Assembly (NCBI GenBank): GCA_934045075.1
Contig: OW203722.1
Location: forward strand, 20,064,986 to 20,128,985
Direction of reading: 5' to 3'
DNA: 64,000 nt
Origin: Yponomeuta sedellus
Lineage: Eukaryota > Arthropoda > Insecta > Lepidoptera > Yponomeutidae
This document shows, piece by piece, positions 1 through 10,515 of this stretch; within the stretch, counting starts at the first letter, position 1, and each line of letters starts with the position of its first letter. The notes beneath the pieces are model-generated. The model was not told where the DNA came from and ran no database searches. It saw only the letters and a program-made list of their open reading frames with translations. The translations under genes were made by a program, and so were the position numbers.

Positions 1-140
1 AATGTAACAGTAAAACTTAATTCAGGAAAGTTGTAGGAGCAAGGGAAGAAGCATACAGGGAGCAAAGGGAGACGGAGAGAAACTTGGCGCTGAACGTGAC
101 AGGCCAGTGAAAATTCTTATACAGGAGGCATCATATTTAT

Positions 141-262
141 TAGCGGGACCACGAGAAATAGTTTATCCCTCGTGAACCCGTTGATGACGTATAACGGGAC
201 CACGAGGAATAGTTATCCCTCGTGGACCCGTTAACGGGACAAAATAATGGGACCACAAGAAA
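141..262. repeat. tandem hairpin-forming repeats
   Basis: Two successive units each read as an inverted repeat, with CGGGACCACGAG on the left and CTCGTGG/AACCCGTT on the right around a short AT-rich loop (about 144-182 and 192-235). A partial third arm follows near 249. Each unit could fold into a hairpin. No coding capacity is visible. They may be MITE or satellite remnants. Confidence 0.6.
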
Positions 263-267
263 ACACC

Positions 268-425
268 CGGCTTAACGAGCCTTGCGAAGCACGGAAACGC
301 TCGGAAAAAATGCAACTAGCGGTAGTCACGGGACGGTTACCCATCCTGAACTTGACCGCGCCTGTTGTTGCTTAACTCAAGTGATTGATTCCAATGACTC
401 GGTTGAACTAGGCCACGCGCACCTC
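268..425 (-). repeat. 5S-rRNA-like SINE fragment
   Basis: On the minus strand this matches the head of the longer copies at 53.0-53.4 and 58.7-59.1 kb. The shared core has TTAAGCAACAACAGGCGCGG followed by GGATGGGT, laid out like the internal C-box region of 5S rRNA (AAGCAG..GGGCGCGG..GGATGGG). The tail is missing. The 5S origin is inferred by eye. Confidence 0.55.
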
Positions 426-429
426 TGTA

Positions 430-1735
430 TCTGTATAATGCTAATATTGTCACCTAAATACCAAACATCACCTTACACCAATTAACACCATAATTGTTAC
501 AACTTTTATGTATAACTTTAAATTGGTTTTTGCTGGTGTGAAAAAAAATCCGATGATCCAATAATTTCCAAATTTCGAATTTATGTACAATAAAGTGCTC
601 TCTATCTATCTCTCTACCAATTAATGCGGTACGTTTCCTTGCAAACCTTCTTACACGTCAGCAACATTTTTTTTATATCAAACAAAAACGTGCCGTTTTT
701 AGTAAGTCTATTCTTTCTTTTTGTATTTGAATATATGTATAATAACAAAAACAGTCTATTCTCATTTACAAAAACAGATGTCGATCTCACTAAAATACTT
801 TAAAGGCGGTGTCGCTTATCAAAAAGGTAAGTAGATGAATTAAAATCAGTGTAAAATTAATGTTATATTACATGTTTAATTAATAAATATTTATGTATTT
901 TTTTAATTTACTGTTATTTAGTTTCTTCGTGTCTCGGTTTCGCTCGTCACGCAAAACATTTATCGGGGTAGATATATAAAAAAGGTAACAGCTTCATAAA
1001 AAAATCCAAATATTCAGTTTCCAGTTGGCTTGCAGCATGTATCTTGTAGTTTACGTTATACAACCAGGAATTGCTACCGATTTACTGTATATGTTATACG
1101 TGGAATACGAGTTTTGCCATATCTTGTAGCTTATGGAAACGGTGAACGAGACTTTGTCAAGGCTCACTTCAGGTGTGCTGAGTATGTTGTCAACCTCGAC
1201 TCTCACGTAGCCAATACTCTGGCACGGTGTCGCCTGAAAAACGACATAAAACTCTTAAGTTCAGTATTTTCTAAGGTTAACTCTTAAGTTCGTTATCAAC
1301 CCTTGTATGTCCCCACTGCAGGGCACAGACGAGGCACAGACCTTCTCGCAGAGAACTTCAAACACTCATGATTCCTCACGGTATCTTCGACACGACGGTG
1401 CCATATTAGGAAACGTTATAATTATTAGGAAACAATATACAAACGATACTTGTATAGTTGTACAACTGTATGTTTATAATAGTATTTTTCTATGTAAGTT
1501 TATTTTATTACGTATACGTATGTACATTAATATTCGATGAGCACCAACTACCCGTCTCAATTTCTCCTTCTGCAATCTTTTCGATTTAAGGTTGCCTGGA
1601 AGAAATTGCTATCAGCAATAAGGCTGCCAATTGTACTTCTTCTTTTGTACATAACTGTTGTCTCTGTAATTATTTTCTGGTGTGTACAATAAAGAATATT
1701 CTTATCTTATCTTATTTTGTGAAATAATTAACGAA
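430..1735. other. AT-rich sequence, no gene recognised
   Basis: Only short chance frames are present. Near 1683 there is an ACAATAAAG stretch followed by CTTAT repeats, resembling the 3' tails of other repeats in the window (compare 3950 and 45940). Nothing else can be assigned. Confidence 0.5.
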
Positions 1736-1897
1736 CTAAGAGTTACGAACGGGTATGGTGATGGACTTAGTCTTCTCCCAGACGGATTGGGATCCATGGT
1801 CTCGCCAGGTGATGGTGCCTGTGCGACTATCCCCAAACTCCCAAACTGTACCAGAGGCCAAAGCGGCGCAAAACATTAGCCCCAATACGGACCGCAT
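1736..1897 (-). pseudogene. first-exon copy of a small secreted protein family (divergent)
   Basis: From the ATG at 1897 the minus strand encodes a signal peptide (hydrophobic MRSVLGLMFCAALASG) and then VWEFGDSRTGTITW. This is the same layout as the exons at 34,924-35,076 and 55,578-55,718. The isoleucine/proline end that leads into a GTAAGT splice donor in those copies is followed here by GTTCGT, so the donor looks lost. Upstream sequence shared with the other two copies (a GTGCAAGGTGGATTT block and an ATAAAAC TATA-like box) indicates that promoter and exon were copied together. The start falls inside a longer 99-codon frame whose N-terminal part is probably 5' UTR. The family is not firmly recognised. 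A short secreted insect protein of MBF2 or salivary-peptide type is a guess. Confidence 0.5.
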
Positions 1898-2059
1898 GTT
1901 GCTAGCCACTTGAACTACTGCACCAAACTGTGGCTGTACTCGCCATGTGCGCAGTTTTATTGGGTAAATTAACGCTATGTGCAAGGTGGATTTAAGTGTA
2001 GAGGGTTTCGGTGTTCGTACACTGAGGTTTGTCATTTTTTTCTGTTTTGTGTTAGAAAG

Positions 2060-2236
2060 GCGTGAAACGTCGTGGAAACGTCGTCACATTTAAAGCAGCA
2101 GTGACATGTCGTGACATTACCTTTTCCTTTCTTTTTTATAAATTAATGCTGTGTAATTAGAAATATGTTTTAAGTTTATTTTGTTATTGTGGCCTTTGTA
2201 CTGTGTCTATAAACGTTTCTTCTTCTTCTTCTTATC
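2060..2236 (+). repeat. 3' tail of a dispersed repeat (copy at 15.57-15.68 kb)
   Basis: The stretch AATATGTTTTAAGTTT..TTTTGTTA..GTGGC..CTGT.TCTATAA ending in repeated CTT recurs at 15,599-15,675. The simple-repeat tail suggests the 3' end of a non-LTR element or SINE. Confidence 0.5.
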
Positions 2237-2239
2237 CAA

Positions 2240-2660
2240 TGTGATTCTGATATGAATTTGATTTTTTAGAGTTCCGTAGTTGATTCGGAACCCTTGTGTT
2301 TCGTCATATCCGTCCGCCTGATGTCTGTTCGTCAGTCAGACGGCGGCTTATTACAGAGACGACAAGTGCCAAAAACCCGGAATTTGGCATAATTATATAT
2401 CTTCTTCCTCTGGCTAAACTAGTCCACTGCTGGACACAGCCCACCCCCAATGAGCGCCATAGCGCAAGGTTGTGCCATTGTTGGGCAGTGATGCCCATGC
2501 GGGTTGGGGATCGCAGTTCGGTGGAATTGTACTGCAGGGGGCGCTACAGCTCACCCCCCGGTTTGTGTCCCTTAGTCGCCTTTTACGACACCCGCTGGAA
2601 GAATTTGGGTTGGTGCTATTCTCTAGGCCGACACCACACAGCAATATATATGTTAATAGT
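2240..2660. repeat. lepidopteran-type interspersed repeats
   Basis: 2265-2345 contains the 'GAGTTCCGTAGTT..GGAACCC' and 'CCGTCCGCCTG' motifs common in lepidopteran repeats. 2400-2645 is a second repeat with 'CCACTGCTGGACACAGCCC' and 'CGCCTTTTACGACACCCGC'. The several overlapping open frames here on both strands are taken as chance frames. Confidence 0.45.
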
Positions 2661-2811
2661 AATTCCAACAAAATATAAGGATAAAATCTGTGAAATACAA
2701 CGTTTAAGTACCGCTCCTATCTCCTCCCCTAAATTAAGGATGCATTTATTTTCTCGCTTATACCAGCGAGGATTGATCGTTGGATTTATCGTTCAAATAT
2801 ATTGTGAACTA

Positions 2812-2995
2812 GCTGACCCAGCGAACTTTGTACCGCCTAGCAGTAGATTCTTTAATGTTTTTTTCTCCCCGTAAGAACCATCCTCGTACTTCAAGGAATG
2901 TTCTAAAAATACAATTAGCGAAATCGGTTCAGCTGCTCTCGAGATTTGCGCTTACCAACACATTCAGCGATTCATTTTTATATTATAAGAAGATG
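2812..2995 (+). repeat. non-LTR/SINE 3'-end-like repeat
   Basis: It begins CTAGCTGACCCAGCGAACTT and contains GCGAAATCGGTTCAGC, the typical tail of an abundant lepidopteran retroposon family. It ends in an AT-rich tail near 2995. Confidence 0.45.
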
Positions 2996-3139
2996 TACTA
3001 ATCTTGTTTTCGATTTAGGGATCCGTTTGCGAAATATTAAGCTTTAAAGATAAATCTTTGTTACAGTTACTGTTTGTTGCACTCCCGGCTAAACGGTTGG
3101 TTGTTGAAACGTGATCAAAAAATTCGGGGCAGTTAAGTA

Positions 3140-3400
3140 GAACATTTCATAGCACGGTTCCGTGCTTCGCAAGGCACTTTAAGCAGTTGGTGCCGGCTGC
3201 CGTCGATAGATGGTAGTCGTAAAGCCAAGTCAGAGGCCTTAGGGCGGCTTGAAATCTTCTGACAGTGAGACCAGCCACTAGGCTTGCAAGCTTCCATAAA
3301 CCGGGACTTGGCCCCCGTGGTGGAGTATGCCCTATACTTTCCTCAGGGAAGAGACCCTTGCCCCTCGGTGAGGACATAATGTGTTGATGATGATGAAGTA
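3140..3400 (+). repeat. 5S-like SINE, 3' portion
   Basis: It is collinear with 58,880-59,110: GTTCCGTGCTTCGCAAGGCA, then CCGGCTGCCGTCGATAGATG, then ACTTGGCCCCCGTGGTGGAG, then the CCC(T/A)..GGGGACATA end. The 5S-like head is missing. Confidence 0.55.
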
Positions 3401-3462
3401 GCACATGTAATGAATTTAAAAGGAAAATTATCACGGCTAAGTAATATAACATTTACATACAG

Positions 3463-3660
3463 GCGCATACATTGCTTCTGGCCCCACACTAGGATACCCT
3501 GGGTGGTGGGAACCAGAAACATCGACATCACAAACATGTAAACATCCAAGACCTGAGGGTTTGTTTTTGTTCCCCGCCGGGGTTCGAACTCGGGAACTCT
3601 TGCAGAGGCTGCCATAGATTTTACAAGGAGACCAACCTATGAAAGGAAAACTTCGTATCA
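3463..3660 (-). repeat. tRNA-derived SINE
   Basis: On the minus strand a B-box-like GAGTTCGAACCCCGGCGGGG is followed by CACCCAGGGTATCCTAGTGT. The latter matches the body of the SINE at 18,355-18,568 (ACAGGGTATCCTAG). Confidence 0.55.
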
Positions 3661-4006
3661 TTAGTACTAGCTCTTAGGCTCGAGCCACAGTGAAGTGGCA
3701 GCAACGCGACACGCGGTTTTTCGGACAATGTCATATGATATCGAAACACTTAATAAGAGACGCGATTGCTGCTGCGTTAATTTTAATAAGCAATTCTATA
3801 TCATGTGATAATAGGTCTAAATAACGTTTATAGTGTCGTGTTATTAAAACTGCGCGTCGTCCCGCTGCCAATTCAGTGGGTTAATGTGGGTTAGCTGGAA
3901 GAAAATAGTATATTGCATTCAGCTCGCCTTTGTGTAATTTTGTTTTTTGTACAATAAAGAATAGTTTTCATTCACTCATTCATTAATTTAATCATTAATT
4001 CATTTA

Positions 4007-4247
4007 CAGTCTGATAGCTTTTAGAATATACCTCTGGCTCTAGAGTAGGCTTCGGTTTTCGCCGAAAGCACACAAGTGTACCTAATACCTACTAATTTTA
4101 CTTCCTGCGCTTTATAAAACTTTTTTTCACTATTTTGAAAAGATATGTAAATTAAGTGTCATATTAGTTCCGATATTTCTAAATCACGAATATATTCTAT
4201 TCTATTCGATAGTAGCCGAGGTATATTCTAAAATCTAACAGACTGTA
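4007..4247. mobile_element. small inverted-repeat element (MITE-like)
   Basis: Left arm ACAGTCTGATAGCTTTTAGA (from 4007) and right arm TCTAAAATCTAACAGACTGT (to about 4246) are near-complementary over roughly 33 bp, around a 170-bp non-coding centre. The flanking sequence (3660-4700) shows no gene. Confidence 0.6.
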
Positions 4248-4728
4248 ATCAATGCAGTGTAGCTTGAGCCTTACGATATTTTTTTTACTTCTCTGACAGT
4301 ATTAGAGAAACGAATTGTGCCGTGGAAAATTGTGAATAAAACAATAGTTTATTTATGTACGGAAATTATTCGGTGTTTAGTATTCATGAGCAAACATGAT
4401 GTGACCTGATTCTAACTAGACATTCTCCTCGCATCATTCAAAATTTACCCGAGACCGGGTCAAAAAGGGTGTCGAATCTACCTTCATAATGTTTTTAAAT
4501 AAAATTACTGCGCGTTTTCACACCACTACTGCTCCAAAACACAGAAATTTCAACATTTATAATCCCACTATCAGATCGTGACTTGATCACCATGGGACCA
4601 CCTAGAAAGTCTACCCTTTCAAAATAGTCTCCAAATCAATCACCTCCAAATCAAGGCGCCGTCATGTAATCGGGGATACATACGTTGAATTGAGAACCTC
4701 CTCCTTTTTTGAAGTACTTTGAAGTAAA

Positions 4729-4967
4729 AACCTATTTAGAGGCTAAAAATTCCACCCATGCCGGGAGTGTAAGTGATGCAATTTACTTAAGCCAGGTGTC
4801 GTTGCCTGTACGTAATACAGATAATAGTGTAAAGAGGTTCAAAATTTCACTGATGCCGGTGAGTCGCCCATTAGCTCAATTGGAAGAGCGAGCGCTGGCA
4901 CGGATAGCCAGAGGTCGCGGGTTCGAATCCCGGCTTGGGTGGAATTTTTAGCCTCTAAATAGGTTTT
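4729..4967 (+). mobile_element. tRNA-like element with terminal inverted repeats
   Basis: The ends are inverted copies of AAACCTATTTAGAGGCTAAA plus ATTCCACCCATGCCGGGA. Inside, 4868-4941 reads like a tRNA: D-arm GCTCAATTGGAAGAGC, an anticodon-stem pair CTGGC/GCCAG around ACGGATA, and T-arm GGGTTCGAATCCC. The T-arm/acceptor end of the tRNA-like sequence lies within the terminal inverted repeat. A 4-nt duplication (GAGCGAGC) expands the D-arm side relative to the copy at 59.8 kb. It is not a functional tRNA by inspection, since the loop lacks U33. Confidence 0.6.
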
Positions 4968-5149
4968 TAAAAATAAAAATAGTTTAATTACCTTGAAGTA
5001 AGTAAATACAATATATATATTTCTTTCCATGCCCTATAGTCTAATACTTACATAGTTTTTAATAGAATGATATAAGTACGACAATGGTTGTTATTTGCCT
5101 CAATTTGGTAATCTACAAAGCAATAGCAGTACAATGTCATTCCAGGGGT

Positions 5150-5203
5150 ATCTCTCGCGAATCGCGCGAGCATCGCAGGGGCATCTCTCGCGAATCGCGC
5201 GAG
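5150..5203. repeat. tandem CG-rich palindromes
   Basis: TCTCGCGAATCGCGCGAG occurs twice (about 5151 and 5186) in an otherwise AT-rich region, separated by CATCGCAGGGGCA. Each is nearly self-complementary. Confidence 0.7.
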
Positions 5204-5603
5204 GCGCCGAGTTAAGTGGCACGGGTTATACTATTGCATTGCGATTGTTTACTAGACCATCGATAGTGTGAATGAAACGACCAAACGAAAGAAATCATTT
5301 TCATAAGAGTAATAATCGTTCTTCCTACTGATGTAAAGTGTTTATTTATGTTTAGATGTTTATGATTTTATAGTGAAAGGCTCACCGATTTGAATGAAAT
5401 ATGAAACACAGATGTAATAGACATCCACGCGAGCCGTGCCGCTTGATTTTCCTAGTAGAATTAAACGCGTAAACACAAAAACACAAACTCTTCAACTTTA
5501 TAATATTAATAAGTAGGTACATATGGATGCGACTATGAAAATGAGGAGATTGGGACCTACTGCAAATATTCCCATAAAACAAAGTTATTTGTAAATATTT
5601 TTA

Positions 5604-5925
5604 TCATATGTTCACACTGTCACTGGCCGAAGAGGAGGATGAATTTGTGTCTCTGGAGGCTTGAATTATAAATTCATCAAGGGCATTATCCATTACACCA
5701 TCCAATTCGGCCGTTTTATTCTCTTCTTTAATTATGTTTTCAACACAACGTTGCCATGCTGCTGGAGTTATTTTACTTATAGTCTCATCTAACAGGACCT
5801 TTAGTTCGACCATTTAAGAAGTTTAGTTTTTGGCAGCAACATGGCCTTTACTTGCCCCATTTCATTTCTATCGGATTTATTTCAGAATGATATGGGGGCA
5901 ATCTAAGCATTTCTATAATTTTGGC
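5604..5925 (-). pseudogene. DDE transposase C-terminal remnant
   Basis: The minus strand encodes LRLPPYHSEINPIEMKWGK (about 5840-5900). This matches the P-Y-H/S-x-x-x-N-P-I-E block of Tc1/IS630-type DDE endonucleases, but an expected acidic position reads S/E and a stop follows. In a second frame come 69 residues starting VELKVLLDETISKITPAAWQ and ending in a serine-rich tail. That tail resembles the helical C-terminus of uncharacterised insect DDE proteins. Frame change plus stop make it non-functional. The upstream catalytic domain is absent. Confidence 0.5.
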
Positions 5926-6681
5926 TTATGCCATTTTGTCACACACATATGCCATATACTTATGCCATATACCAGTATACCTACATGTATTGACAAACGA
6001 CCAAACTTCACTTGTTGGCATAAACTTATTTCCCCAAAATGTTTTTCACACCTGAATTTCATCCATGTTTCTTTTATAAGGGCTGTCGCGTAAAATTAAT
6101 GTCGAATTTTGAATGGTTTTTTCGAAATAACAAGGTAATATGCATGTTATTTGAGTGATTCTAGTGAAATATACTGTAATAGGAATTGTTAATAAATTGT
6201 TAGCATGTATAGGGAAGAGCGGGTGATCGTGCTCCTCCACTATAAAGGGAAATTTCCCGCCAGGCAGATCGTATGCCTGGGGACGGCCGGTCCAACTATT
6301 GTAAGACGGACGTTATAAATATAACGTTTATGGTATCGCATTGAAACATTTTGATTGCGCGATGCAGGAATGTTCGAGTTTGTAGTGCGCGCGCAGACTC
6401 GATATGTGCTCGCCACACATGTTAAAGGCTTTAATCATGTAAATAATAAAAGATTTCTAAAACGTGACTTGTGATAACCCTAAATTGGTTGGTTTACCGC
6501 TATTCGTTGTCGAATTTGGCTTAAGTATAGTTACATATCTGAAGTAATTTGCATAAAATTTTACATCGCTAAATTAGGATCTATTTGCACTTCTATATTC
6601 CGAGTACGCAGAGGTATGTGGAGTTAGGAAAGTTAGCTCTTTAAAAAATATGCCAGTGTGTAACCTGGGGCACCCTTTATA

Positions 6682-7988
6682 CGAGGGCTGCTACTTATGT
6701 ATGCGGAATAGAAAAAATAAACAAATGTATACGGCGAAATATGCTGTTATTTTTTTCAAAGTATTCTCCACTATGATCGATGCACTTTTGCATTCGATGG
6801 TTGGTGGGTAAAGTTGGGCGATAAAACCAATTTGTAAAACACTTTTTCCACTCTGATTGAGGTATCTCCAAAACGTGCTGTTTCAACGCATCTACGGCAT
6901 CTTCACGGGTCGAAAATCGTTGACCACGTAATTTATTCTTTACATTTGGGAATAAATAGAAATCATTGGGAGCCAAATCAGGGCTGTACGGTGGATGACC
7001 CATCAATTCTATTTTTTGACCATCCAAAAATGTAGTTGTTTCCTGAGATGTATGACAGCTGGCATTGTCATGGTGAAGTATGATTCTGCGTCGCTGGTTG
7101 TTTTGGCGTATTTCTTCAAATACTTCCGGCAAAAAAATGGTCGTGTACCACTCCGAATTAACCATTCTGCGTTTCTCCAGTGGTATTGTAGCCACATGGC
7201 CATTAATACCAAAAAAGCAGGCCACCATTTGCTTTACAGTGCTTTTTGCACGAGCCAGTTTCGTAGGGTTCGGCTCATTTTGAAACACCCAAACTGTTGA
7301 TTGTTGTTTAGTTTTGGGATCGTACGCGTAGATCCAGGATTCGTCACCTGTGTAGATATTACAAACAGATTTTGAGTCGCCTCCGTTGAATTTTTTTAAG
7401 GTTTTCTTGCACCATTCGACGCGAGCATCTTTTTAAACCTGAGTTAAGTTGTGCGAGATCCAACGGGAACAAATTTTTTTTACAGACAAATGTTCATGTA
7501 ATATCCTATGAATGCTCGTCGCCCAGAATAACCTCTATCTCGCGATACGTAACATGGCGATCTTGCATTATTAGTTTTCGCACAGCTTCAATATTTTGTG
7601 GCACAACCACCGATTTCAGGCGACTTTCTTTAACTTCGTCCGTGAGCTTACTGCGCCCGCGATTAAACTCACTAAACCAGTGATACGCAGTCGTTTTTGA
7701 TGGAGCTTCACCACCAAAAGTCGAAGTTTATTGATCTACGCACTTTTGTTGCGTTAAACCACGTCGAAAATCGTAATAAATCATAGCACGAATATTTTCA
7801 AGAGTGAGTTCCATTTTTTCAGCGATATGACATTTTAAACCCAACAAAAACAAAACACTAAAGTATATAAGAGAAAAATAGTAGCGGCCAGTGTTTTTAA
7901 AAAAAGCACGAATTTGACCATGGAGGTCAGACATTGCGTTTAAAATTATTGGAATCCCAGATTACACATACATAAGTAGCAGCCTATG
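6682..7988 (-). mobile_element. mariner element, full length, decayed
   Basis: The terminal inverted repeats agree after the TA dinucleotides at 6680-6681 and 7989-7990 (left CGAGGGCTGCTACTTATG, right read inward CATAGGCTGCTACTTATG). The 1.3-kb length and the TA duplication are standard for mariner. The single gene runs on the minus strand. Confidence 0.9.
6695..7814 (-). pseudogene. mariner transposase (pseudogene)
   Basis: The start is the ATG at 7814 (MELTLENIRAMIYYDFRRGL, the usual mariner N-terminus). The 40 codons open upstream of it look like 5' UTR. The HTH region continues in other frames (SEFNRGRSKLTDEVK, HVTYREI), so there is at least one frameshift and a stop near 7726. The HNLTQV..KDARVEWC linker has an in-frame TAA at 7433-7435 where a glutamine is usual. 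The catalytic domain is well preserved: TGDESWIYAYD (first Asp), HHDNASCHTS (second Asp) and YSPDLAPNDFYLF (third Asp), the DD34D type of mariner. The last 197 codons are uninterrupted. Confidence 0.85.
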
Positions 7989-8084
7989 TATTAATACAAA
8001 TCATTACTACTAAGACAATTCGATGCATTAAAGATTTCTATTAACCTACAGATTAAAAGTAAACTCTGCAACGCAGTGCGCCTC

Positions 8085-8770
8085 GAATTGTCATAATAAA
8101 TTACGAAATTGTCTGTCTGAATCTCAGACAACTAGCAAACTGTAAAACCTATGAATTTGCTGCTGCCACGTGGAGTCTCTTCGAGCTTGTATGACCAACA
8201 TTCACTCCTAAGAAAAGTTCGTTTAAGGCCAAAAAAGTATCAAAGTAGCGTTAGGGTAAATTTATTGGATGTCTGTCACTCATAAAGTAGAGATTTTCAA
8301 TATTATGTAACAATTTTATTTTATTTTTACGTGCTTAGCTGAAGATATGGAGCGAAGTTATCCATAGAAGAACGTTGCAATAGCAGGATTTACAGAAGAC
8401 ATTGTCACCTTCCGCTATCACAAATTTGGTCAACTGCTTTCAAAACTGAGGATTTGACTCCCGTTCTACGTGATATTTGTATTCTTTTTTACTTTCTCCT
8501 TTCTCCCGCGCCCAACCTCCCTGGAATTACTTTTTTATTGGTCTGACGAACGACTCAATTGGACGTTCTCTCATGATATACGGCAGATGCTTGTAAAGCA
8601 GTCCTGTGCGGGCATGAGACAGGCGGAAGTTTCTCGTCCCCTAGAAGCAAAAGTTAACGTATATCAGTTACCAGTATAACAGAAATAGTAATAAAAAATA
8701 AAAAAACCTTACTTAAATAAATAGTAAAATCTACAATAGCACCATATTATCATATGATATTTCGGAGTTG
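8085..8770 (+). repeat. dispersed repeat, near-identical copy at 51.39-52.08 kb
   Basis: From CGAATTGTCATAATAAATTA to the ACCATATTATCATATGA end, the sequence matches the second copy almost base for base over its first 440 bases. It then diverges through a 69-codon frame. Because the frame differs strongly in residues between copies while the flanks do not, it is probably not a conserved protein. 8775-9595 shows no recognisable gene. Confidence 0.7.
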
Positions 8771-9599
8771 TTTCCATAAAAGTACTCTCTAAAATGTCTC
8801 AGTTTACATACAAGTAGTCTACAAATGCTGTATACACAGCACCGGTAGGTATACACCTTTCATTGCCATAATCGCTAGCCCTAAGACACATTTATTACGA
8901 GTAATGCTTTGTCATGTCAGCGTGCTTGCTGTTGGTGTACCTAATATATAAAAATAAATAAAAATCTCTTGTTTGTTTTCATGTAGACATCTAAATTATA
9001 CTCCTTAAATATTTAAACGTCCATAACCTTTCAAATTGAAAAAGTTAGTGAGACTGAGGACCGACAATTTCAAGCGCTGAGAATGTGTTTTCCTACCCAG
9101 TGAGCAAGTGCTATTGCTACCATAACATCATATAACTTAGAAAACTTAGTTTATATGTTGGGATTCAAACCCACGACCTCCCAGAATGTGAAGGCAGGGT
9201 TCTACCGCTGAATCATGACGAAGAGTGGATTTAACACATTGTTGTTCAATATTACCACCACAAATAGTCGTTATTTGCGACTAGTTCGTAGTTTACAAAA
9301 CAGTAGTACTGCTATGCTACTGTTTCCATAGGTATAAGCCGCTTAAATTAAATTGGCAACCCTCGCTAAGACAATCGAATCGCGCAAGGCTTCGAGTTAA
9401 GGTGCACCATGTTGCACGGATTATACCGTCGCTCGGAATACAATTGGTAAGTAGACTACCAATCGGCATTGAAACAATCATTGCAACAAATCGCCAACTA
9501 ATTGCACACTGCTGTTTATTAGTTACAAGCCGAGAGACAGACCTTTTTGTTTTCAATACGTGAATAAATAAATGTAATAAGTGGTTACTGTGCCTTTAT

Positions 9600-9880
9600 A
9601 TCATCATCATCAACCCGTTATGTCCACACCGAGAAGCACGGGCTTCTTCCCTGAGGAAGATATAGTCCCACCAAGTGGGATAAGTCCGGATTGGTGGAAG
9701 ATTGCAAGACTAGTGGCAGGTCATACTGTTAGACGTTTTTCAGGCTGCCCTAAGGCCTCTGACTTGGTTCAATGACTACCATCTATCGAGGGCAGCCGGC
9801 ACCAACCGCTCGGAAAAATGCCATTAGTGTTAGTCATAGACGGTCATCCATACATGCACTGAACGCGCCATATATTGCTT
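9600..9880 (-). repeat. 5S-like SINE copy (divergent)
   Basis: On the + strand it runs CATCATCATCAACCCGTTATGT, then CCGGATTGGTGGAAGATTG, then GGCAGCCGGCACCAAC, then CGCTCGGAAAAATGCC. This is the reverse of the 58.7-kb copy. The 5S-like head is eroded. 9881-10,076 is AT-rich with nothing recognised. Confidence 0.5.
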
Positions 9881-10076
9881 AGTCTTATAAATCCATAGTA
9901 GAGTTGTGCAACATTGTATATGTCTATATATCTTGTATTCTTTTCCTATTTAAGTATATACATGTGTGCGAATTTTATATGTAATTACATTTATCTTTTT
10001 ATAAATATAATTAAAGCTAATTATTCATTTGCGTCTAATTTTATATGTACCTATATTATTGTAGCTTAATCTGTCA

Positions 10077-10260
10077 TTAAACCACTTGACCGTTATTCGA
10101 AGCATCAACAATTGAGATAGGCACAGAACATTCTCCTTTCCTTTACCTTTTTCCCTACTTTTCTAGTGATATAGCTCTGTCTCGCTCGCACATGGCATCA
10201 CCGGGCAGGAGGGGAGGCGCACCTTTGTGGTCGCGCGATCCGATCTTGCTCATTGGCGTT
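10077..10260 (+). repeat. DIRS left inverted terminal repeat
   Basis: It starts TTAAACCACTTGACCGTTAT and runs through TCGCGCGATCCGATCTTGCT. It is complementary to 15,105-15,270 apart from a few differences (for example an extra CACAGAACATT-type stretch near 10,121). It presumably carries the promoter. Confidence 0.85.
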
Positions 10261-10515
10261 CTTTTCCTTGCTGGTGACGGTCGTTGATAAAAATCAGGTG
10301 AGTACCTTTTGAATTTTCCATTCGACCGTTACATTTTTTTTTTCCCATTCTGGAATTTGTCGAACCATTTCCTCGAATCAGTTATTCATTTCTCTAGTGT
10401 ACTCTTAAATACGAAATAGATCAGTGATAGAAGTTTTATCTAAATTTTTTAATGGTTTTTCCGTTCGAGTTATAATTTTTTCTTTAAGTGACCTAGGTTA
10501 CCTCTTTTATAGAAC

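Noticed and set aside
2296..2874. 192-codon + frame
   Set aside because: Runs across the junctions of two or three different interspersed repeats, so it is not a unitary gene.
4868..4941. Possible functional tRNA gene
   Set aside because: It is one member of a repeated family, has C instead of U before the anticodon and a duplicated D-arm segment, and the same sequence lies in an inverted repeat.
8470..8679. 69-codon frame MIFVFFFTFSFLPRPTS..
   Set aside because: The second copy at 51,769 keeps the flanks but the residues diverge, so there is no sign of protein conservation.
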